Shown one piece after another: positions 42,581-52,973 of a stretch of 64,000 nt of DNA. The notes beneath the pieces were generated by a model. That model was not told where the DNA came from and ran no database searches. It saw only the letters and a list, made by a program, of their open reading frames with translations. Each line of letters starts with the position of its first letter. The stretch's first letter is position 1. Made by a program: the position numbers and the translations under genes. The stretch spans positions 1 through 64,000 of the forward strand of contig NZ_FWFQ01000018.1 in NCBI RefSeq assembly GCF_900172235.1, read 5' to 3'. This DNA is from Pseudoruegeria aquimaris (lineage in GTDB: Bacteria > Pseudomonadota > Alphaproteobacteria > Rhodobacterales > Rhodobacteraceae).

Positions 42581-43512
42581 GCCGCGGCATCCTCACCCGG
42601 CGCGTGCCGTGTTGCCACCACGAAGACGTCTTCGAGGTTCGGCCGCACCACATGGGCTTCTGCCCCCGCCGTCACGGCCTCGCGCACCAGCGCCACGGGA
42701 TCGTTCTCCGAACGATCCACGAGCACACGCAGCCGCGTGCCGATCTGCGCCACGCTGATCACCGAGGGCCGGCCCTGCATGGCGCGTTTCGCGGCACGGA
42801 GATCGCCGCCCTCCACCTGGACCACCTGCGCGGGGAGCCCCGCCATCAGCGCGTCTGGTGCTCCGTCGGCACGTTTGCGGCCCTGATCCAGAATGGCGAT
42901 CTGCTGGCAGCGCTCCGCTTCGTCCATGAAATGGGTGGAGACGATGATCGTCACCCCTGCGGCCGAAAGATCGAACAGCGTTTCCCAGAAATCGCGGCGT
43001 GTTTCGGGGTCCACCGCCGAGGTCGGCTCATCCAGAAACAACAGCCCCGGCTCGTGCAGCACCGCCGCCGCAAGCGCCAGCCTTTGCCGCTGCCCGCCGC
43101 TCATCGAGCCGGCCATCTGGCGCGTCAGATCCTCCAGATCGAACCGCGCGAGCACATCGTCGATCCGCCGCCGGCGGCGGGCGGCGTTCATGCCGTGGAT
43201 GTCGGCGGTGAAACGCAGGTTTTCCGCCACCGTGAGATCCCGGTAGAGCGAAAAGGTCTGCGTCATGTAGCCGATCTCGCGCTTGAGCGCCTCGGCCTCG
43301 GCAGGCAGCGCGTGGCCCAGCACCCGCGCCGCGCCCGCGCTGGGGCGCAGCAGGCCCGTCAGCAGGCGCATCGTGGTGGTTTTTCCGCAGCCGTTGGGCC
43401 CGAGGAACCCGAAGATCGTGCCCGCCGGCACCGCCAGATCCAGCGCATCCACCGCGCGCTTTTCTCCGAAGGCCCGGGTGAGTCCGCTGGCTTCGACAGC
43501 AAGCCCGCTCAC
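42577..43512 (-). CDS. ABC-2 type transporter ATP-binding protein
   Basis: The 311-residue ATPase has Walker A GPNGCGKTT (38-46), signature MSGGQRQRLALA, Walker B LLFLDEPTSAVD and an H-loop IVSTHFMDEAERC. A C-terminal extension of about 80 residues (QVVQVEGGDLRAAKRAM on) is usual for ABC-2 exporters. GTG 43512 overlaps the stop of the HlyD gene as GTGA; an ATG further upstream lies inside that gene and is rejected. It energises the efflux permease next to it. Confidence 0.87.
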   Translation of the reverse strand: MSGLAVEASGLTRAFGEKRAVDALDLAVPAGTIFGFLGPNGCGKTTTMRLLTGLLRPSAGAARVLGHALPAEAEALKREIGYMTQTFSLYRDLTVAENLRFTADIHGMNAARRRRRIDDVLARFDLEDLTRQMAGSMSGGQRQRLALAAAVLHEPGLLFLDEPTSAVDPETRRDFWETLFDLSAAGVTIIVSTHFMDEAERCQQIAILDQGRKRADGAPDALMAGLPAQVVQVEGGDLRAAKRAMQGRPSVISVAQIGTRLRVLVDRSENDPVALVREAVTAGAEAHVVRPNLEDVFVVATRHAPGEDAAA

Positions 43513-44474
43513 GGCAGATCCACCTGCACGGGGATACCCAGCGGCAGATCGGGATCGGCCTCCGGCAGCAGGATCTCCGCCCGATAGACGAGCCGGCCCC
43601 GTTCTTCCTGGTTGAGCGCGTAATAGGGCGTGAAGGCCGGATCGGCGCTGATCCACCGCACCACCCCTTCCAAGGGCTCGGGAACGCCGTCCACATGGAC
43701 GCTGAGGCGATCCCCTTCCCGTATCCCTGCCCGGTGTGCCTCGGGAATGTAGACGCGCGCCAGCGGTGCTTCGCCGGCGAGGATGATGGCCACGGGGCTG
43801 CCCACGGTCACCCGCTCCCCGAGGTTCCAGGGCAGGCTGTCGAGGATACCGGCACGGCTGGCGGTGATCGTCAGTTCGGCGAGACGGGCGCGCTCTGCCG
43901 CAAGCGCCGCCTCCGCGGCGTCCACGTCGGCGCGGGCGCGGCGCAGATCCTCTTCCCGCGCGCCGACGCGCAGTTCTTTCAGGGATTGTTCGGCCGCGCT
44001 GAGCGAAGCCCGCGCGGCGTCGCGGCGGGCTTCGTCGGCCTCCAGCCGCGCCACCGTGGCGGCATCCGCCTCCACCAGCCGGCGATCTCGTTCATAGACA
44101 CTTTCGGCCTCGCGCAGTTCCGCCTTTCGAGCTGCCACATTAGCCTCGGCCACCGCGATCTCTTCCGGCCGCGCCCCGGCCACGAGCTTGTCCAGCGCGG
44201 CCTGCGCCGAGGCCAGCCGTGCTTCGGCAAGCGCGACGTTCGCGGTCTGGATACGGTCATCCAACTGGACGAGCACGGTGCCGGGCTCGACCGGAGCCCC
44301 TTCCGCCACCGGCAGCGCCACGACGATCTGGCTTGAGGTTGCCGTGAGTGACACCCGCTCCCGCGCGGTTTCCCCCAGCGCCACACCTTCCGGCCCGCCG
44401 CTGCAATCCTGGAACCATCCCGTGACCAGCAGCGAAACCGCCAGAACGACCCGTGTGCCCGTTATCAATGCCAT
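43509..44474 (-). CDS. HlyD-family periplasmic adaptor
   Basis: The 321-residue protein has an N-terminal signal anchor ([13 protein letters not shown]) followed by Cys in QDCSGGP. It then has a lipoyl half-motif ([22 protein letters not shown], about 50-71), a long alpha-helical hairpin rich in Ala, Glu and Arg (about 75-200) and a returning barrel ([20 protein letters not shown]). The Cys context is not a clean lipobox, so anchoring by helix is more likely. It would bridge the ABC-2 permease to an outer-membrane channel, as YbhG-type adaptors do. It is the first gene of the efflux operon. Confidence 0.83.
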   Translation of the reverse strand: MALITGTRVVLAVSLLVTGWFQDCSGGPEGVALGETARERVSLTATSSQIVVALPVAEGAPVEPGTVLVQLDDRIQTANVALAEARLASAQAALDKLVAGARPEEIAVAEANVAARKAELREAESVYERDRRLVEADAATVARLEADEARRDAARASLSAAEQSLKELRVGAREEDLRRARADVDAAEAALAAERARLAELTITASRAGILDSLPWNLGERVTVGSPVAIILAGEAPLARVYIPEAHRAGIREGDRLSVHVDGVPEPLEGVVRWISADPAFTPYYALNQEERGRLVYRAEILLPEADPDLPLGIPVQVDLP

Positions 44475-44568
44475 GCCAGCCTCCGGCAGGTGCGGGCCAC
44501 GATGATCCGGCCCGGTTCACCTCAGGGTAGATCAGGCGGTTGGGCTTGCAAAGCCTTCGCCACAAACG

Positions 44569-44595
44569 AAAAACCCGCCGCGATGTCGCGGCGGG
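44569..44595 (-). terminator. Rho-independent terminator of the xyl operon
   Basis: On the minus strand CCCGCCGCGA-CA-TCGCGGCGGG forms a perfect 10-bp stem followed by TTTTT. It lies 26 bases after the ATPase stop at 44621. Confidence 0.88.
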
Positions 44596-44620
44596 CCTCA
44601 GGAGTTCCGGGCCAAGGGCA

Positions 44621-45388
44621 TCAGCCCTCCGCTTCGGCCTTCTCGTGCGGGTGTTTGCCGAGGATGATCATGCCCAGCAGATCGTCATCGGTCACGCTGT
44701 CCACGTCCACCGTGCCCACGAGCTTGCCGTTCTTCATCACGGAAGCGCGGTCGCAGAGTTCCATCACGTCGTGGATGTCGTGGCTGATCAGGAAGATGCC
44801 GATGCCTTCAGCTTTCAGCTGCTGAATCAGCTCGCTCACCATCTGCGTTTCGTGCGGGCCGAGCGCGGCGGTGGGCTCATCCATGATCAGGATCTTGGCG
44901 TTGAAGTAGACCGCGCGCGCAATGGCGACGGACTGCCGTTGGCCGCCTGAGAGCGCCGAGACCGGGGCCGAGAACTTCTCGAAGTTCGGGTTCAGCCGGC
45001 CCATGATCTTGCGCGTTTCGGCCTCCATCGCATCATCGTCGACCATGCCCAGCGGGGTCACCAGTTCACGGCCGAGGAAGAGGTTGGAGGCGCTGTCGAG
45101 GTTGTCGGCCAGAGCCAGCGTCTGGTAGATCGTCTCGATGTTGTATTTGCGCGCGTCGCGGGGGTTGTTGATCGTGGCCTTCTCGCCGTTGATCCAGATC
45201 TCGCCGCCATCGGCCTTGTAGGCCCCGGAGAGGATCTTGATGAGCGTGGATTTGCCGGCGCCGTTGTGGCCCAGCAGGCCCACCACTTCACCCGGGTAGA
45301 GATCCACCGACACGTGATCCACCGCCTTGATGCCACCGAAGGAGATGTGGATGTCCTTCATCTCCACGAGAGGGGTTTTCTTGTCCAT
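44621..45388 (-). CDS. xylG: Xylose-type ABC transporter, ATP-binding protein
   Basis: The 255-residue single-domain ATPase has Walker [10 protein letters not shown] (about 40-48), signature [12 protein letters not shown], Walker [16 protein letters not shown] and an H-loop [10 protein letters not shown]. Rhizobial and Roseobacter XylG proteins of this size have one nucleotide-binding domain, unlike the two of E. coli XylG. It is the last gene of the xylF-xylH-xylG operon and ends before a strong terminator. The sugar is inferred from XylF; FrcA-type systems for other monosaccharides have the same design. Confidence 0.8.
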   Translation of the reverse strand: MDKKTPLVEMKDIHISFGGIKAVDHVSVDLYPGEVVGLLGHNGAGKSTLIKILSGAYKADGGEIWINGEKATINNPRDARKYNIETIYQTLALADNLDSASNLFLGRELVTPLGMVDDDAMEAETRKIMGRLNPNFEKFSAPVSALSGGQRQSVAIARAVYFNAKILIMDEPTAALGPHETQMVSELIQQLKAEGIGIFLISHDIHDVMELCDRASVMKNGKLVGTVDVDSVTDDDLLGMIILGKHPHEKAEAEG

Positions 45389-45403
45389 CTGTCTTTCCTC
45401 CCC

Positions 45404-46669
45404 TTAAGCGCCGGTCTTGCGACGGTACACGATGTCGACCCACACCGCGAAGACGAGCACGAAGCCCACCACGATGTTCTGAAGCGGCGCGTCCACGCCG
45501 ACGGAGGCCATGCCCGATTGCAGCGACTGCATGATCAGCGCGCCGATGACCGCGCCGTAGATGGTACCGAAGCCGCCGCTCAGGGCGGTGCCGCCGATCA
45601 CGGCCGCCGCGATCACGCGCAGCTCGTCGAGCGTGCCCAGGCCCACGTCCACCGCGTTGAGGCGAGCGGAGGCGATGATCGAGGCGATGCCGGTGAGCGC
45701 GCCCATCAGGGCGAAGATCTTCACGGTGAGCCAGCGGGTGTTGATGCCGGAAAGCTCGGCCGCCTCGGGGTTGCCGCCGGTGGCGTAGACGTAGCGGCCG
45801 AAGCGGGTGCGGGTGGCGATGACCGTCATCACGACCGTGACCACGAGCAGGATCAGCACCGGGATGGCGACGCCGTGGTTCCAGACGAGATCCTCGGTGT
45901 ATTCGATGCCGCGGGCTTCCGTCATGCGCTTCATCGCGCCTTTGGGGATCGGGTAGCTGTTCATGATCCAGACGAATGCGATGATCAGGCCGGCAGCGAG
46001 GCCGACCATGATCGCCTCGGCCCAGACCGGCTTCACGACGAAGCCGTGATCGGCCTTGCGGCGGCGGCTCATGAGCATGACAGCCACGGCCACAACGGCG
46101 GCGATGATGCCGAAGATCCAGCTCAGGGTCTCGCCCAGCGTGCCTTCGGCACCGCCGCCCAGCAGGCGGAAGGTGGGATCGAGCGGCGCCTGCGTCTGGC
46201 CCTTGGTCACCCACCACATGGCCCCGCGGTAGATCAGGAAGCCCCCGAGCGTCACGATGAAGGCCGGCACGGTGAGGTAGCCGATGATCCAGCCCTGGAA
46301 GGCGCCGAGCACGGCCCCCATCAGGATGGCGGCGAAAACGGCGATGATCCAGATCGACCAATGCCCCAGCCCGACGATCTGCGGCAGCCACTGCACTTGC
46401 AGCGCCGCCACGGTCATGCCGATGAAGCCCAGCATTGAGCCGACCGAGAGATCGATGTGCCGGGTCACGATCACGAAGACCATGCCCGTCGCCATGACGG
46501 CCACCGAGGCCGTCTGAACGGAAACGTTGAAGAAGTTGCGCGGTGACAGGAACCGCCCGTCGGTCGCGATGCCGAAGACGATCCAGATCACCACGAGGGC
46601 GCCGATCATCCCCAGCAGCCTGGTATCGAGCCCCAGGCTGGCAAAGAATTTCTTGGCTTGGTCTTGCAT
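45404..46669 (-). CDS. xylH: Xylose-type ABC transporter, permease
   Basis: The 421-residue permease has the family motif VTRHIDLSVGSMLGFIG (about 80-96), the coupling region GGNPEAAELSGI and the block AAAVIGGTALSGGFGTIYGA. At about 420 residues it is longer than FrcC (354), with an extra segment between helices in the middle (about residues 185-265), as is usual for XylH. GGGGGAGGACAC lies before ATG 46669. It lies 155 bases after xylF and 15 bases before xylG. Confidence 0.85.
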   Translation of the reverse strand: MQDQAKKFFASLGLDTRLLGMIGALVVIWIVFGIATDGRFLSPRNFFNVSVQTASVAVMATGMVFVIVTRHIDLSVGSMLGFIGMTVAALQVQWLPQIVGLGHWSIWIIAVFAAILMGAVLGAFQGWIIGYLTVPAFIVTLGGFLIYRGAMWWVTKGQTQAPLDPTFRLLGGGAEGTLGETLSWIFGIIAAVVAVAVMLMSRRRKADHGFVVKPVWAEAIMVGLAAGLIIAFVWIMNSYPIPKGAMKRMTEARGIEYTEDLVWNHGVAIPVLILLVVTVVMTVIATRTRFGRYVYATGGNPEAAELSGINTRWLTVKIFALMGALTGIASIIASARLNAVDVGLGTLDELRVIAAAVIGGTALSGGFGTIYGAVIGALIMQSLQSGMASVGVDAPLQNIVVGFVLVFAVWVDIVYRRKTGA

Positions 46670-46783
46670 GTTGTGTGTCCTCCCCCGATCGCGGACGTCA
46701 CGCATTGCGGTGCAGGCCAGTGGCGGCAGGAAGCGCGCACCCGGTGAGAGCCTACAGCAATGTCAGGAAATTTCGTAAAGGGT

Positions 46784-46812
46784 CGCTCCCCCGCGCGAAG
46801 CGGCGGAGGAGC
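46784..46812 (-). promoter_or_regulatory. Imperfect stem-loop between xylF and xylH
   Basis: GCTCCCCCGC (46784-46793) and GCGGCGGAGGAGC (46800-46812) form a GC-rich imperfect stem around GCGAA just after xylF. There is no T-run. It is the fourth case in this window of a hairpin following a binding-protein gene. Confidence 0.45.
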
Positions 46813-46824
46813 GGAAAGCTCAGA

Positions 46825-47844
46825 TCACTTGCAGTAGTCGATCGTCGCGCCGGCGCAGAGCGCCTCCTTGGAGATCCAGCCCGCATCGACCACCACGTTC
46901 AGGTTTTCCTGGGTGATCGGAACCGGAGCAAGGAACTTCGCCATCATGGTGGTGCCACCCGGCGAGGTCCATTCCACGGCGCCGTCGATCTTGGCCATGC
47001 CGTCTTCGGCGAGAGCCACGGCGATCTCGCCGGCGGCCTTGCCGAGCTCGCGCGCATCCTTCCAGACGGAGACCGTCTGGGTGCCCAGCGCCACGCGGTT
47101 CAGGGCAGCGTGGTCGCCGTCCTGGCCGGAGACAGGGATGCCTTCCATGCCCTGTGCGGTGAGAGCTGCCACGACGCCGCCGGCGGTGCCGTCGTTGGAG
47201 GCGACCACGGCGTCGACCTTGTTGTCGTTGGCCGTCAGGATCTGCTCCATGTTGCGCTGTGCGTTGGCCGGCACCCAGCCGTCGGTGTAGGCTTCGCCGA
47301 CGATGGTGATGTCACCCGCGTCGATCGCCGCCTGCAGCACTTCCTGCTGACCGCCACGCAGGAAATCCGCGTTCGGGTCGGTGGGGGAGCCCTTGATCAT
47401 CACGTAGTTGCCCTTCGGCTGGGCTTCCAGCACGGCACGCGCCTGCATCCGGCCCACTTCGACGTTGTCGAACGTCAGGTAGAAGGCGCGGCTGTCTTCG
47501 ATCAGGCGGTCGTAGGCGATGACCGGGATGCCTTCGTTGGCGGCGGCCTCGACGGCCGGGCCCACGGCAGAGGCGTCCTGGGCGAGAATGATCAGGGCGT
47601 CGGCGCCCTGGGCGATCAGGCTTTCCACGTCGGACAGCTGCTTGGCGGACGAGGATTGCGCGTCGGCGGAGATGTATTCGGCGCCCGCGGCGTCGAGCGC
47701 TGCCTTGATCGCGGCTTCATCCGTCTTCCAGCGTTCTTCCTGGAAGTTGGACCAGCTCACGCCGACGACGACGCCATCGGCCAGCGCCGTGGTGGCCATG
47801 GTCGCGGCAATTACGCCCGCAGCAATACCGGTGAATTTTTTCAT
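46825..47844 (-). CDS. xylF: D-xylose-type ABC transporter, periplasmic binding protein
   Basis: The 339-residue precursor starts [20 protein letters not shown] then LADG, a standard signal peptide. The mature protein [19 protein letters not shown], with [40 protein letters not shown] and [18 protein letters not shown], follows the XylF pattern closely. It would bind D-xylose or a similar pentose. GGGAGG lies seven bases before ATG 47844. No xylose isomerase or xylulokinase gene lies in the window. Confidence 0.85.
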   Translation of the reverse strand: MKKFTGIAAGVIAATMATTALADGVVVGVSWSNFQEERWKTDEAAIKAALDAAGAEYISADAQSSSAKQLSDVESLIAQGADALIILAQDASAVGPAVEAAANEGIPVIAYDRLIEDSRAFYLTFDNVEVGRMQARAVLEAQPKGNYVMIKGSPTDPNADFLRGGQQEVLQAAIDAGDITIVGEAYTDGWVPANAQRNMEQILTANDNKVDAVVASNDGTAGGVVAALTAQGMEGIPVSGQDGDHAALNRVALGTQTVSVWKDARELGKAAGEIAVALAEDGMAKIDGAVEWTSPGGTTMMAKFLAPVPITQENLNVVVDAGWISKEALCAGATIDYCK

Positions 47845-47922
47845 GATTTCCTCCCTAGAGTTCAATCGCCGCCGCTCTCCCTTGCGTCCTAGTGGATTCG
47901 CAGCGGCTGCAGAGGTTCTAGC

Positions 47923-47935
47923 ATTATTTATTTTG
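47923..47935. promoter_or_regulatory. AT-rich repeat before xylF, candidate XylR site
   Basis: ATTATTTATTTTG resembles ATTATTTTATTCTG at 48042 near the regulator. Both lie in the 241-base divergent space, which is otherwise much richer in A and T than its neighbours. A ROK repressor could bind the pair. Confidence 0.4.
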
Positions 47936-48037
47936 AAGGTCTAATTAAATACGCGCACCCTGCGTCACTTTCTCGTAACACCCTGTTTATCAACATGTTT
48001 GCGCTAACTATCCGCGTGGGGGCACTCTGCGCGCTTG

Positions 48038-48055
48038 CAGAATTATTTTATTCTG
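48038..48055. promoter_or_regulatory. Inverted repeat CAGAAT-N6-ATTCTG before the ROK regulator
   Basis: The arms are 48038-48043 and 48050-48055, centred 40 bases before the TTG start of the regulator. The second half repeats the box at 47923. It is a candidate operator for autoregulation. Confidence 0.45.
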
Positions 48056-48085
48056 TGAAATATACTTCTCCGGGAGGACATCACA

Positions 48086-49309
48086 TTGGCACGAATCGAC
48101 CGCGCGAGCACGGCGACGGATCAACGCGAGTCCGGGCGGCAGAAAGTCATCTCGACGATCCGCAAGTCCGGCCAGATCGCGCGCATTGACATCGCCCAGA
48201 AGACCGGCGTGAGCCCGGCCACCGTGACCTCCATCACCTCGGAGCTTCTAAAGGCCGGGCTGATCGAGGAGATCGCACCGGACAGCAAGCCCGATTCCCG
48301 CCGCGGACGCCCGCGCGTGGCGCTGAAGATCCGGGGCGATGCGCATATCGTCGCCGGGCTGAAGGTGGCCAACCGCAACGTTATGGTGGCGCTGATCGAT
48401 TTCGAGGGCAACACGGTGAGCGAATACACCGCCGCCCTGCCCGCCTCCAAGCTTTCGCCCGACGACATGGCCGGGTTCATCGAGACCTCCGTCCGCGCCG
48501 CGGCGCAGGAGGCCGACATGGACGTGTCGCAGATCTCCGGGCTCGGCATCGGCGTGGCCGGCATCATCGATGCGCCGCGCGGCTTCGTCTACTGGTCCCC
48601 CTCGATGACCGAACGCAACGTCGGCCTGCGCGATCTCGTGGAGGCCCGGCTGCCGCTTCCCGTGTTCATCGACAACGACGCCAACCTCGTCGCCATGGCC
48701 GAACAGCTCTTCGGCATGGGCAAGACGGTGAGCGATTTCATCGTCGTCACCATCGAGCACGGCGTGGGCATGGGCATCGTGATCGACAACGCGCTCTACC
48801 GCGGCACCCGCGGCTGCGGCGCGGAGTTCGGCCACACCAAGGTGCACCTGGACGGCGCGCTCTGCCGCTGCGGCCAGCGCGGCTGCCTCGAGGCCTACGT
48901 CGCCGATTACGCGCTTCTGCGCGAGGCCAGCATCACCGGCTCGCTCTCCGGTCAGGATCCCGAGAACGCCACGCTGGACATGCTCTTCCGCAAGGCGAAA
49001 TCCGGCGACACCACGGCGCAGTCCATCTTCCACCGGGCCGGCCGCATGTTTGCCATGGGGCTTGCCAACATCGTCAACATCTTCGATCCGGAACTGATCA
49101 TCCTATCCGGCGAGCGGATGCAGTTCGATTACCTCTACGCCGACGAGGTGCTCGAAGCCATGAAGGCCGCCGTGATCCAGGTGGATGCCCCCCTTCCCGA
49201 GGTGCGCATCCACAAGTGGGGCGATCTCATGTGGGCCAAGGGCGCCGCCGCCTTCGCGATGGACGGCGTGACGGACCTCGCCATCAGGAAAATCACCGAT
49301 GCTGCCTAA
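48086..49309 (+). CDS. xylR: ROK-family repressor of the xylose-type operon (XylR-like)
   Basis: The 407-residue protein starts at a TTG with GGGAGG eight bases upstream. Its winged helix reads IARIDIAQKTGVSPATVTSITSELL (about 31-55). The ROK domain has VFIDNDANLVAMAEQ, GVGMGIVIDNALYRG and a complete zinc motif EFGHTK then CRCGQRGCLE. It is divergent from xylF, the usual place for XylR of this type. Its last 11 bases overlap the next gene, so the secreted FG-GAP protein may be co-transcribed with the regulator. Confidence 0.85.
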   Translation: MARIDRASTATDQRESGRQKVISTIRKSGQIARIDIAQKTGVSPATVTSITSELLKAGLIEEIAPDSKPDSRRGRPRVALKIRGDAHIVAGLKVANRNVMVALIDFEGNTVSEYTAALPASKLSPDDMAGFIETSVRAAAQEADMDVSQISGLGIGVAGIIDAPRGFVYWSPSMTERNVGLRDLVEARLPLPVFIDNDANLVAMAEQLFGMGKTVSDFIVVTIEHGVGMGIVIDNALYRGTRGCGAEFGHTKVHLDGALCRCGQRGCLEAYVADYALLREASITGSLSGQDPENATLDMLFRKAKSGDTTAQSIFHRAGRMFAMGLANIVNIFDPELIILSGERMQFDYLYADEVLEAMKAAVIQVDAPLPEVRIHKWGDLMWAKGAAAFAMDGVTDLAIRKITDAA

Positions 49310-50870
49310 AGCCGTTGCCCTCGGGCTTCTGCCGCTCTTCGCCGGCCCGACCCTCGCCGGCGACCCCGCCTTCAGCCCCGTCACCATCCCCGAGCACGTC
49401 TATGCCGGCGGCTGGGAGCATTTCGTCGGCGGCGGCGTGGCCGTCTTCGATTGCAACGGCGATGCGCTGCCCGAAGCCTACATGGCCGGCGGCGGCAACC
49501 CGGCCATGCTGCTCGCAAACACCACCGAAGCCCCCGGCGCCCCGATCGCCTTCTCTGAGGCCACCCCGGAGGCCCTCGCCCTGACGGGCGTGACGGGCGC
49601 CTACCCGCTGGACATCGACAGCGACGGCACCCTCGATCTGGCCATCCTGCGGGTCGGCGAAAACCGCCTGATGCGCGGGCTCGGCGACTGCCGGTTCGAA
49701 CCCTTCAGCGCCGCTCTCGGCTACGAAAGCCGCACGGACGGCTGGACCACGGCCTTCTCCGCCACCTGGGAGGGCAACGCGCGCCTGCCGACGCTCGCCT
49801 TCGGCAACTACGTGGATCGCGCGGACCCGAAAGGCCCCTTCGGCACCTGTGACGAGGGCGAGCTCCACCGGCCCGACGGCGCGCGCTACGCCGCCCCGCT
49901 GCCCCTGGCCCCGGGGTTCTGCCCGCTGTCGATGCTGTTCACCGATTGGTCCCGCACCGGCCGGCAGGACCTGCGCGTCTCCAACGATCGCCACTACTAC
50001 GTGAAGGGCGGGCAGGAGCAGCTCTGGGCGATGGAGCCCACGCCCCGCCCCTACACCGAGAAAGACGGATGGAAGCCCTACGCGCTCTGGGGCATGGGCA
50101 TCGCCACCCGCGATGTCACCGGCGACGGCCGGCAGGAAGTCTACCTCACCTCGATGGGGGATCAGAAGTTCCAAGCCCTCGCCGAAGGCGCCTCGGGCCC
50201 GGTCTACGAAGATGCGAGCTACCACAGCGGCACCACCGCGCACCGGCCCTACCTCGGCGACGACGGCCGCCCCTCCACCGGCTGGCACGTGGCCTTCGGC
50301 GACGTGCAGAACGACGGGCGCGACGATATCTTCGTCGCCAAGGGCAACGTGGAGCAGATGCCCTCCGCCGCGATGGAAGATCCCAACAACCTGCTGATCC
50401 AGCAGCCCGACGGCACCTTCGCCGAACGCGGCGCCGAGGCCGGCGTGGCCTCCATGGCACGCGGCCGTGGCGCGGCGCTGGTGGATTTCAATCTCGACGG
50501 GTTGCTCGATCTGCTCGTCGTCAACCGCCGCGCGCCGGCGGAAGCCTGGCAGAACATAACGGCCGACACCGGGAACTGGGCGCTCGTCGAGCTGCACCAG
50601 CCCGCCCCCAACACCCGCGCGGTGGGCGCCTTCGTGGAACTGCGCGCCGGCGAACGCACCCAGCTGCGCGAGATTACGGTCGGCGGCGGCCATGCCGGCG
50701 GCGATGCCGCCGGGCTCCACTTCGGCCTCGGCATGGCAGACGAAGCCGAGTTGCGGGTGATCTGGCCCGACGGGCGCACCAGCGACTGGGTGGAGGTTCC
50801 GGTCAACGGGCTGTCCCGGGTCTCTCCGGGCGCGTCCCCCTCCGGGCTGTCCGTGGAGACGGGCGGTTAA
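49299..50870 (+). CDS. Secreted FG-GAP/ASPIC-UnbV (CRTAC1-like) repeat protein
   Basis: The 523-residue precursor has a signal peptide ([20 protein letters not shown]). Repeated FG-GAP blades carry calcium-type loops: [60 protein letters not shown] and [15 protein letters not shown]. The C-terminus ([21 protein letters not shown] to [16 protein letters not shown]) is an ASPIC/UnbV domain. Such beta-propeller proteins are exported and their function is mostly unknown; carbohydrate or matrix binding has been suggested for relatives. It overlaps xylR by 11 bases and its stop overlaps hemE by four, convergent. Confidence 0.82.
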   Translation: MLPKAVALGLLPLFAGPTLAGDPAFSPVTIPEHVYAGGWEHFVGGGVAVFDCNGDALPEAYMAGGGNPAMLLANTTEAPGAPIAFSEATPEALALTGVTGAYPLDIDSDGTLDLAILRVGENRLMRGLGDCRFEPFSAALGYESRTDGWTTAFSATWEGNARLPTLAFGNYVDRADPKGPFGTCDEGELHRPDGARYAAPLPLAPGFCPLSMLFTDWSRTGRQDLRVSNDRHYYVKGGQEQLWAMEPTPRPYTEKDGWKPYALWGMGIATRDVTGDGRQEVYLTSMGDQKFQALAEGASGPVYEDASYHSGTTAHRPYLGDDGRPSTGWHVAFGDVQNDGRDDIFVAKGNVEQMPSAAMEDPNNLLIQQPDGTFAERGAEAGVASMARGRGAALVDFNLDGLLDLLVVNRRAPAEAWQNITADTGNWALVELHQPAPNTRAVGAFVELRAGERTQLREITVGGGHAGGDAAGLHFGLGMADEAELRVIWPDGRTSDWVEVPVNGLSRVSPGASPSGLSVETGG

Positions 50871-51907
50871 CGCCGCCCCTCGCGCACCGTATCGATCATC
50901 AGTTGCACGTTGTCCGGATCGGCGTCCGGCGTGATGCCATGCCCGAGGTTGAAGATATGCGGCCCCTTGGAGAAGGCCCGCACGATGCGCCGGGTTTCCT
51001 CCACGAGCGCCTGCCCGCCGGTGACCATGTGGCTGGAGGCGAGGTTGCCCTGAACGCAGCCATCCACCTGCACGTGCTCCGCCGCCCACTCCGGCGAAAC
51101 CGAATTGTCCAGCGCCACGCAATCCGCGCCGGTCGCCTTGGCAAAACCGATGTAGTTCTCGCCGGCCTCCCGCGGGAAGGCGATCACGGGCACGTGGGGG
51201 TGGCGCGCCTTGAGCGCGGCGATGATCTCTTTCGCCGGCGCAAGCGCGTATTTCGCGAAGGCCTCGCCCTTGAGCGACCCGGCCCAGCTGTCGAACAGTT
51301 TCACCACCTCGGCCCCGGCCTCGATCTGCATGGAGAGGTATTCGATGGTGGCGGCGGTGATGCGGGCCAGCAGCGCCTCGAAGGTGGCCACATCGGCCTG
51401 CATCAGCGCATGGGCCGGCCCCTGGTCGGGCGTGCCCCGCCCGGCGATCATGTAGGTGGCCACCGTCCAGGGCGCGCCGGCGAAGCCGATCAGCGTCGTT
51501 TCGACAGGCAGCTCGCGCGAGAGGATCTTCACCGTCTCGTAGACGGGCGAAAGCACCTCGTGGATGTCCTCCACCGGCTTCAGCGCCGCCAACTCGCCCG
51601 GCGTGGTGATGGTGGAGAGCCGCGGCCCCTCCCCGGTCACGAACCAGAGATCCGCCCCCAGTGCCTGGGGCACCAGCAGGATGTCGGCAAAGAGAATCGC
51701 GGCGTCGAACCCGTAGCGGCGGATCGGCTGCAACGTCACCTCGGCGGCCAGCTCCGGCGTGTAGCACAGCGAAAGGAAATCCCCGGCCTTGGCCCGCGTC
51801 GCGCGGTATTCGGGCAGGTAACGCCCGGCCTGCCGCATCATCCAGATCGGCGGCACGTCTTGCGTTTCGCCGTTGAGCGCCTTCAGGATCGTCTTGGTCT
51901 GGGCCAT
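50867..51907 (-). CDS. hemE: Uroporphyrinogen decarboxylase
   Basis: The 346-residue enzyme shows the N-terminal signature [17 protein letters not shown], with the Arg residues that bind the substrate carboxylates, and the second signature [26 protein letters not shown] contains the catalytic Asp region. It decarboxylates the four acetate side chains of uroporphyrinogen III to give coproporphyrinogen III. GGGGAA precedes ATG 51907; the ATG at 51946 would add an unconserved 13 residues. It is divergent from hemC, an arrangement common in Rhodobacteraceae. Confidence 0.95.
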   Translation of the reverse strand: MAQTKTILKALNGETQDVPPIWMMRQAGRYLPEYRATRAKAGDFLSLCYTPELAAEVTLQPIRRYGFDAAILFADILLVPQALGADLWFVTGEGPRLSTITTPGELAALKPVEDIHEVLSPVYETVKILSRELPVETTLIGFAGAPWTVATYMIAGRGTPDQGPAHALMQADVATFEALLARITAATIEYLSMQIEAGAEVVKLFDSWAGSLKGEAFAKYALAPAKEIIAALKARHPHVPVIAFPREAGENYIGFAKATGADCVALDNSVSPEWAAEHVQVDGCVQGNLASSHMVTGGQALVEETRRIVRAFSKGPHIFNLGHGITPDADPDNVQLMIDTVREGRR

Positions 51908-52011
51908 GGGTTCCCCGCTGTCTGACTTGCGGAACCGACCTTTCAAGCCAGCGGCATGATGTCAAGCCGATGGGCGTTGTCAGGCCGATTTGCCGCGTTT
52001 ATCAAGGCGCC

Positions 52012-52968
52012 ATGACGCACGCCCTCCCTTCTCCCGAACAGCCCCTGAAGATCGGCACCCGCGGCTCTCCGCTGGCGCTGGCGCAGGCCCGCGAAACCCG
52101 CGCCCGGCTGATGGCCGCCTTCCAGCTGCCCGAGGCCGCCTTCGAGATCGTGGTGATCAAGACGACGGGTGATGACCGCAGCCTGATCGACGCCGACCGC
52201 CCCTTGAAGGAGATCGGCAACAAGGGCCTCTTCACCAAGGAGATCGAGGAAGCGATGCTCGCCGGCACCATCGACATCGCGGTGCATTCCTCCAAGGACA
52301 TGCCGGTCGAGCAGCCGCAAGGCCTCGTGCTCGACTGCTTCCTGCCCCGCGAAGACGTGCGCGACGCCTTCATCTCCTACCACCACCCGAACATCGCCGC
52401 GCTGCCCCCCGGCGCCGTGGTCGGCACCTCCTCGCTGCGCCGCAAGGCCCAGCTGCTGAACGTGCGCCCCGACCTGAAGGTCGTGGAGTTCCGCGGCAAC
52501 GTGCAGACCCGGCTCAGGAAGCTGTCCGACGGCGTTGCGCAATGCACCTTCCTCGCCATGGCCGGGCTCAACCGCCTGGGCACCCCCGAGGTCGCCACCG
52601 CCGCCATCGCGCCCGAAGAGATGCTGCCCGCAGTGGCGCAGGGCGCCATCGGCATCGAGCGCCGCGAAAGCGACGAACGCGCCGCCCGGCTGCTGGCCGC
52701 GCTGCACTGCACCGAAACCGGCACCCGCCTCGCCGCCGAGCGCGCCTTCCTCGCCCGGCTGGATGGCTCCTGCGAAACCCCCATCGCCGGGCTGGCGGAC
52801 ATCGCCGGAGACACCCTCACCCTGCGCGGCGAAATCCTGCGCCCCGATGGCAGCGAGAAACTGGCCGACCAGATCACCGGCCCGGCTTCGGACGCCAAGG
52901 CCCTGGGCACAGAGCTCGCCGAAACCCTGCTCTGCCGCGCCGCGCCGGATTTCTTCGCCTGGCGCTGA
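52012..52968 (+). CDS. hemC: Hydroxymethylbilane synthase (porphobilinogen deaminase)
   Basis: The 318-residue enzyme starts LKIGTRGSPLALAQARE, then has SSKDMPVEQP with the catalytic Asp region, GTSSLRRKAQL and RGNVQTRLRKL for binding the polypyrrole chain, and LDGSCETPIAG carrying the cysteine that holds the dipyrromethane cofactor. It joins four porphobilinogens to hydroxymethylbilane. ATG 52012 is preferred over an upstream frame that has no conserved residues. It provides heme precursors upstream of HemE, and heme is needed for the nearby cbb3 oxidase. Confidence 0.95.
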   Translation: MTHALPSPEQPLKIGTRGSPLALAQARETRARLMAAFQLPEAAFEIVVIKTTGDDRSLIDADRPLKEIGNKGLFTKEIEEAMLAGTIDIAVHSSKDMPVEQPQGLVLDCFLPREDVRDAFISYHHPNIAALPPGAVVGTSSLRRKAQLLNVRPDLKVVEFRGNVQTRLRKLSDGVAQCTFLAMAGLNRLGTPEVATAAIAPEEMLPAVAQGAIGIERRESDERAARLLAALHCTETGTRLAAERAFLARLDGSCETPIAGLADIAGDTLTLRGEILRPDGSEKLADQITGPASDAKALGTELAETLLCRAAPDFFAWR

Positions 52969-52973
52969 CCTTC

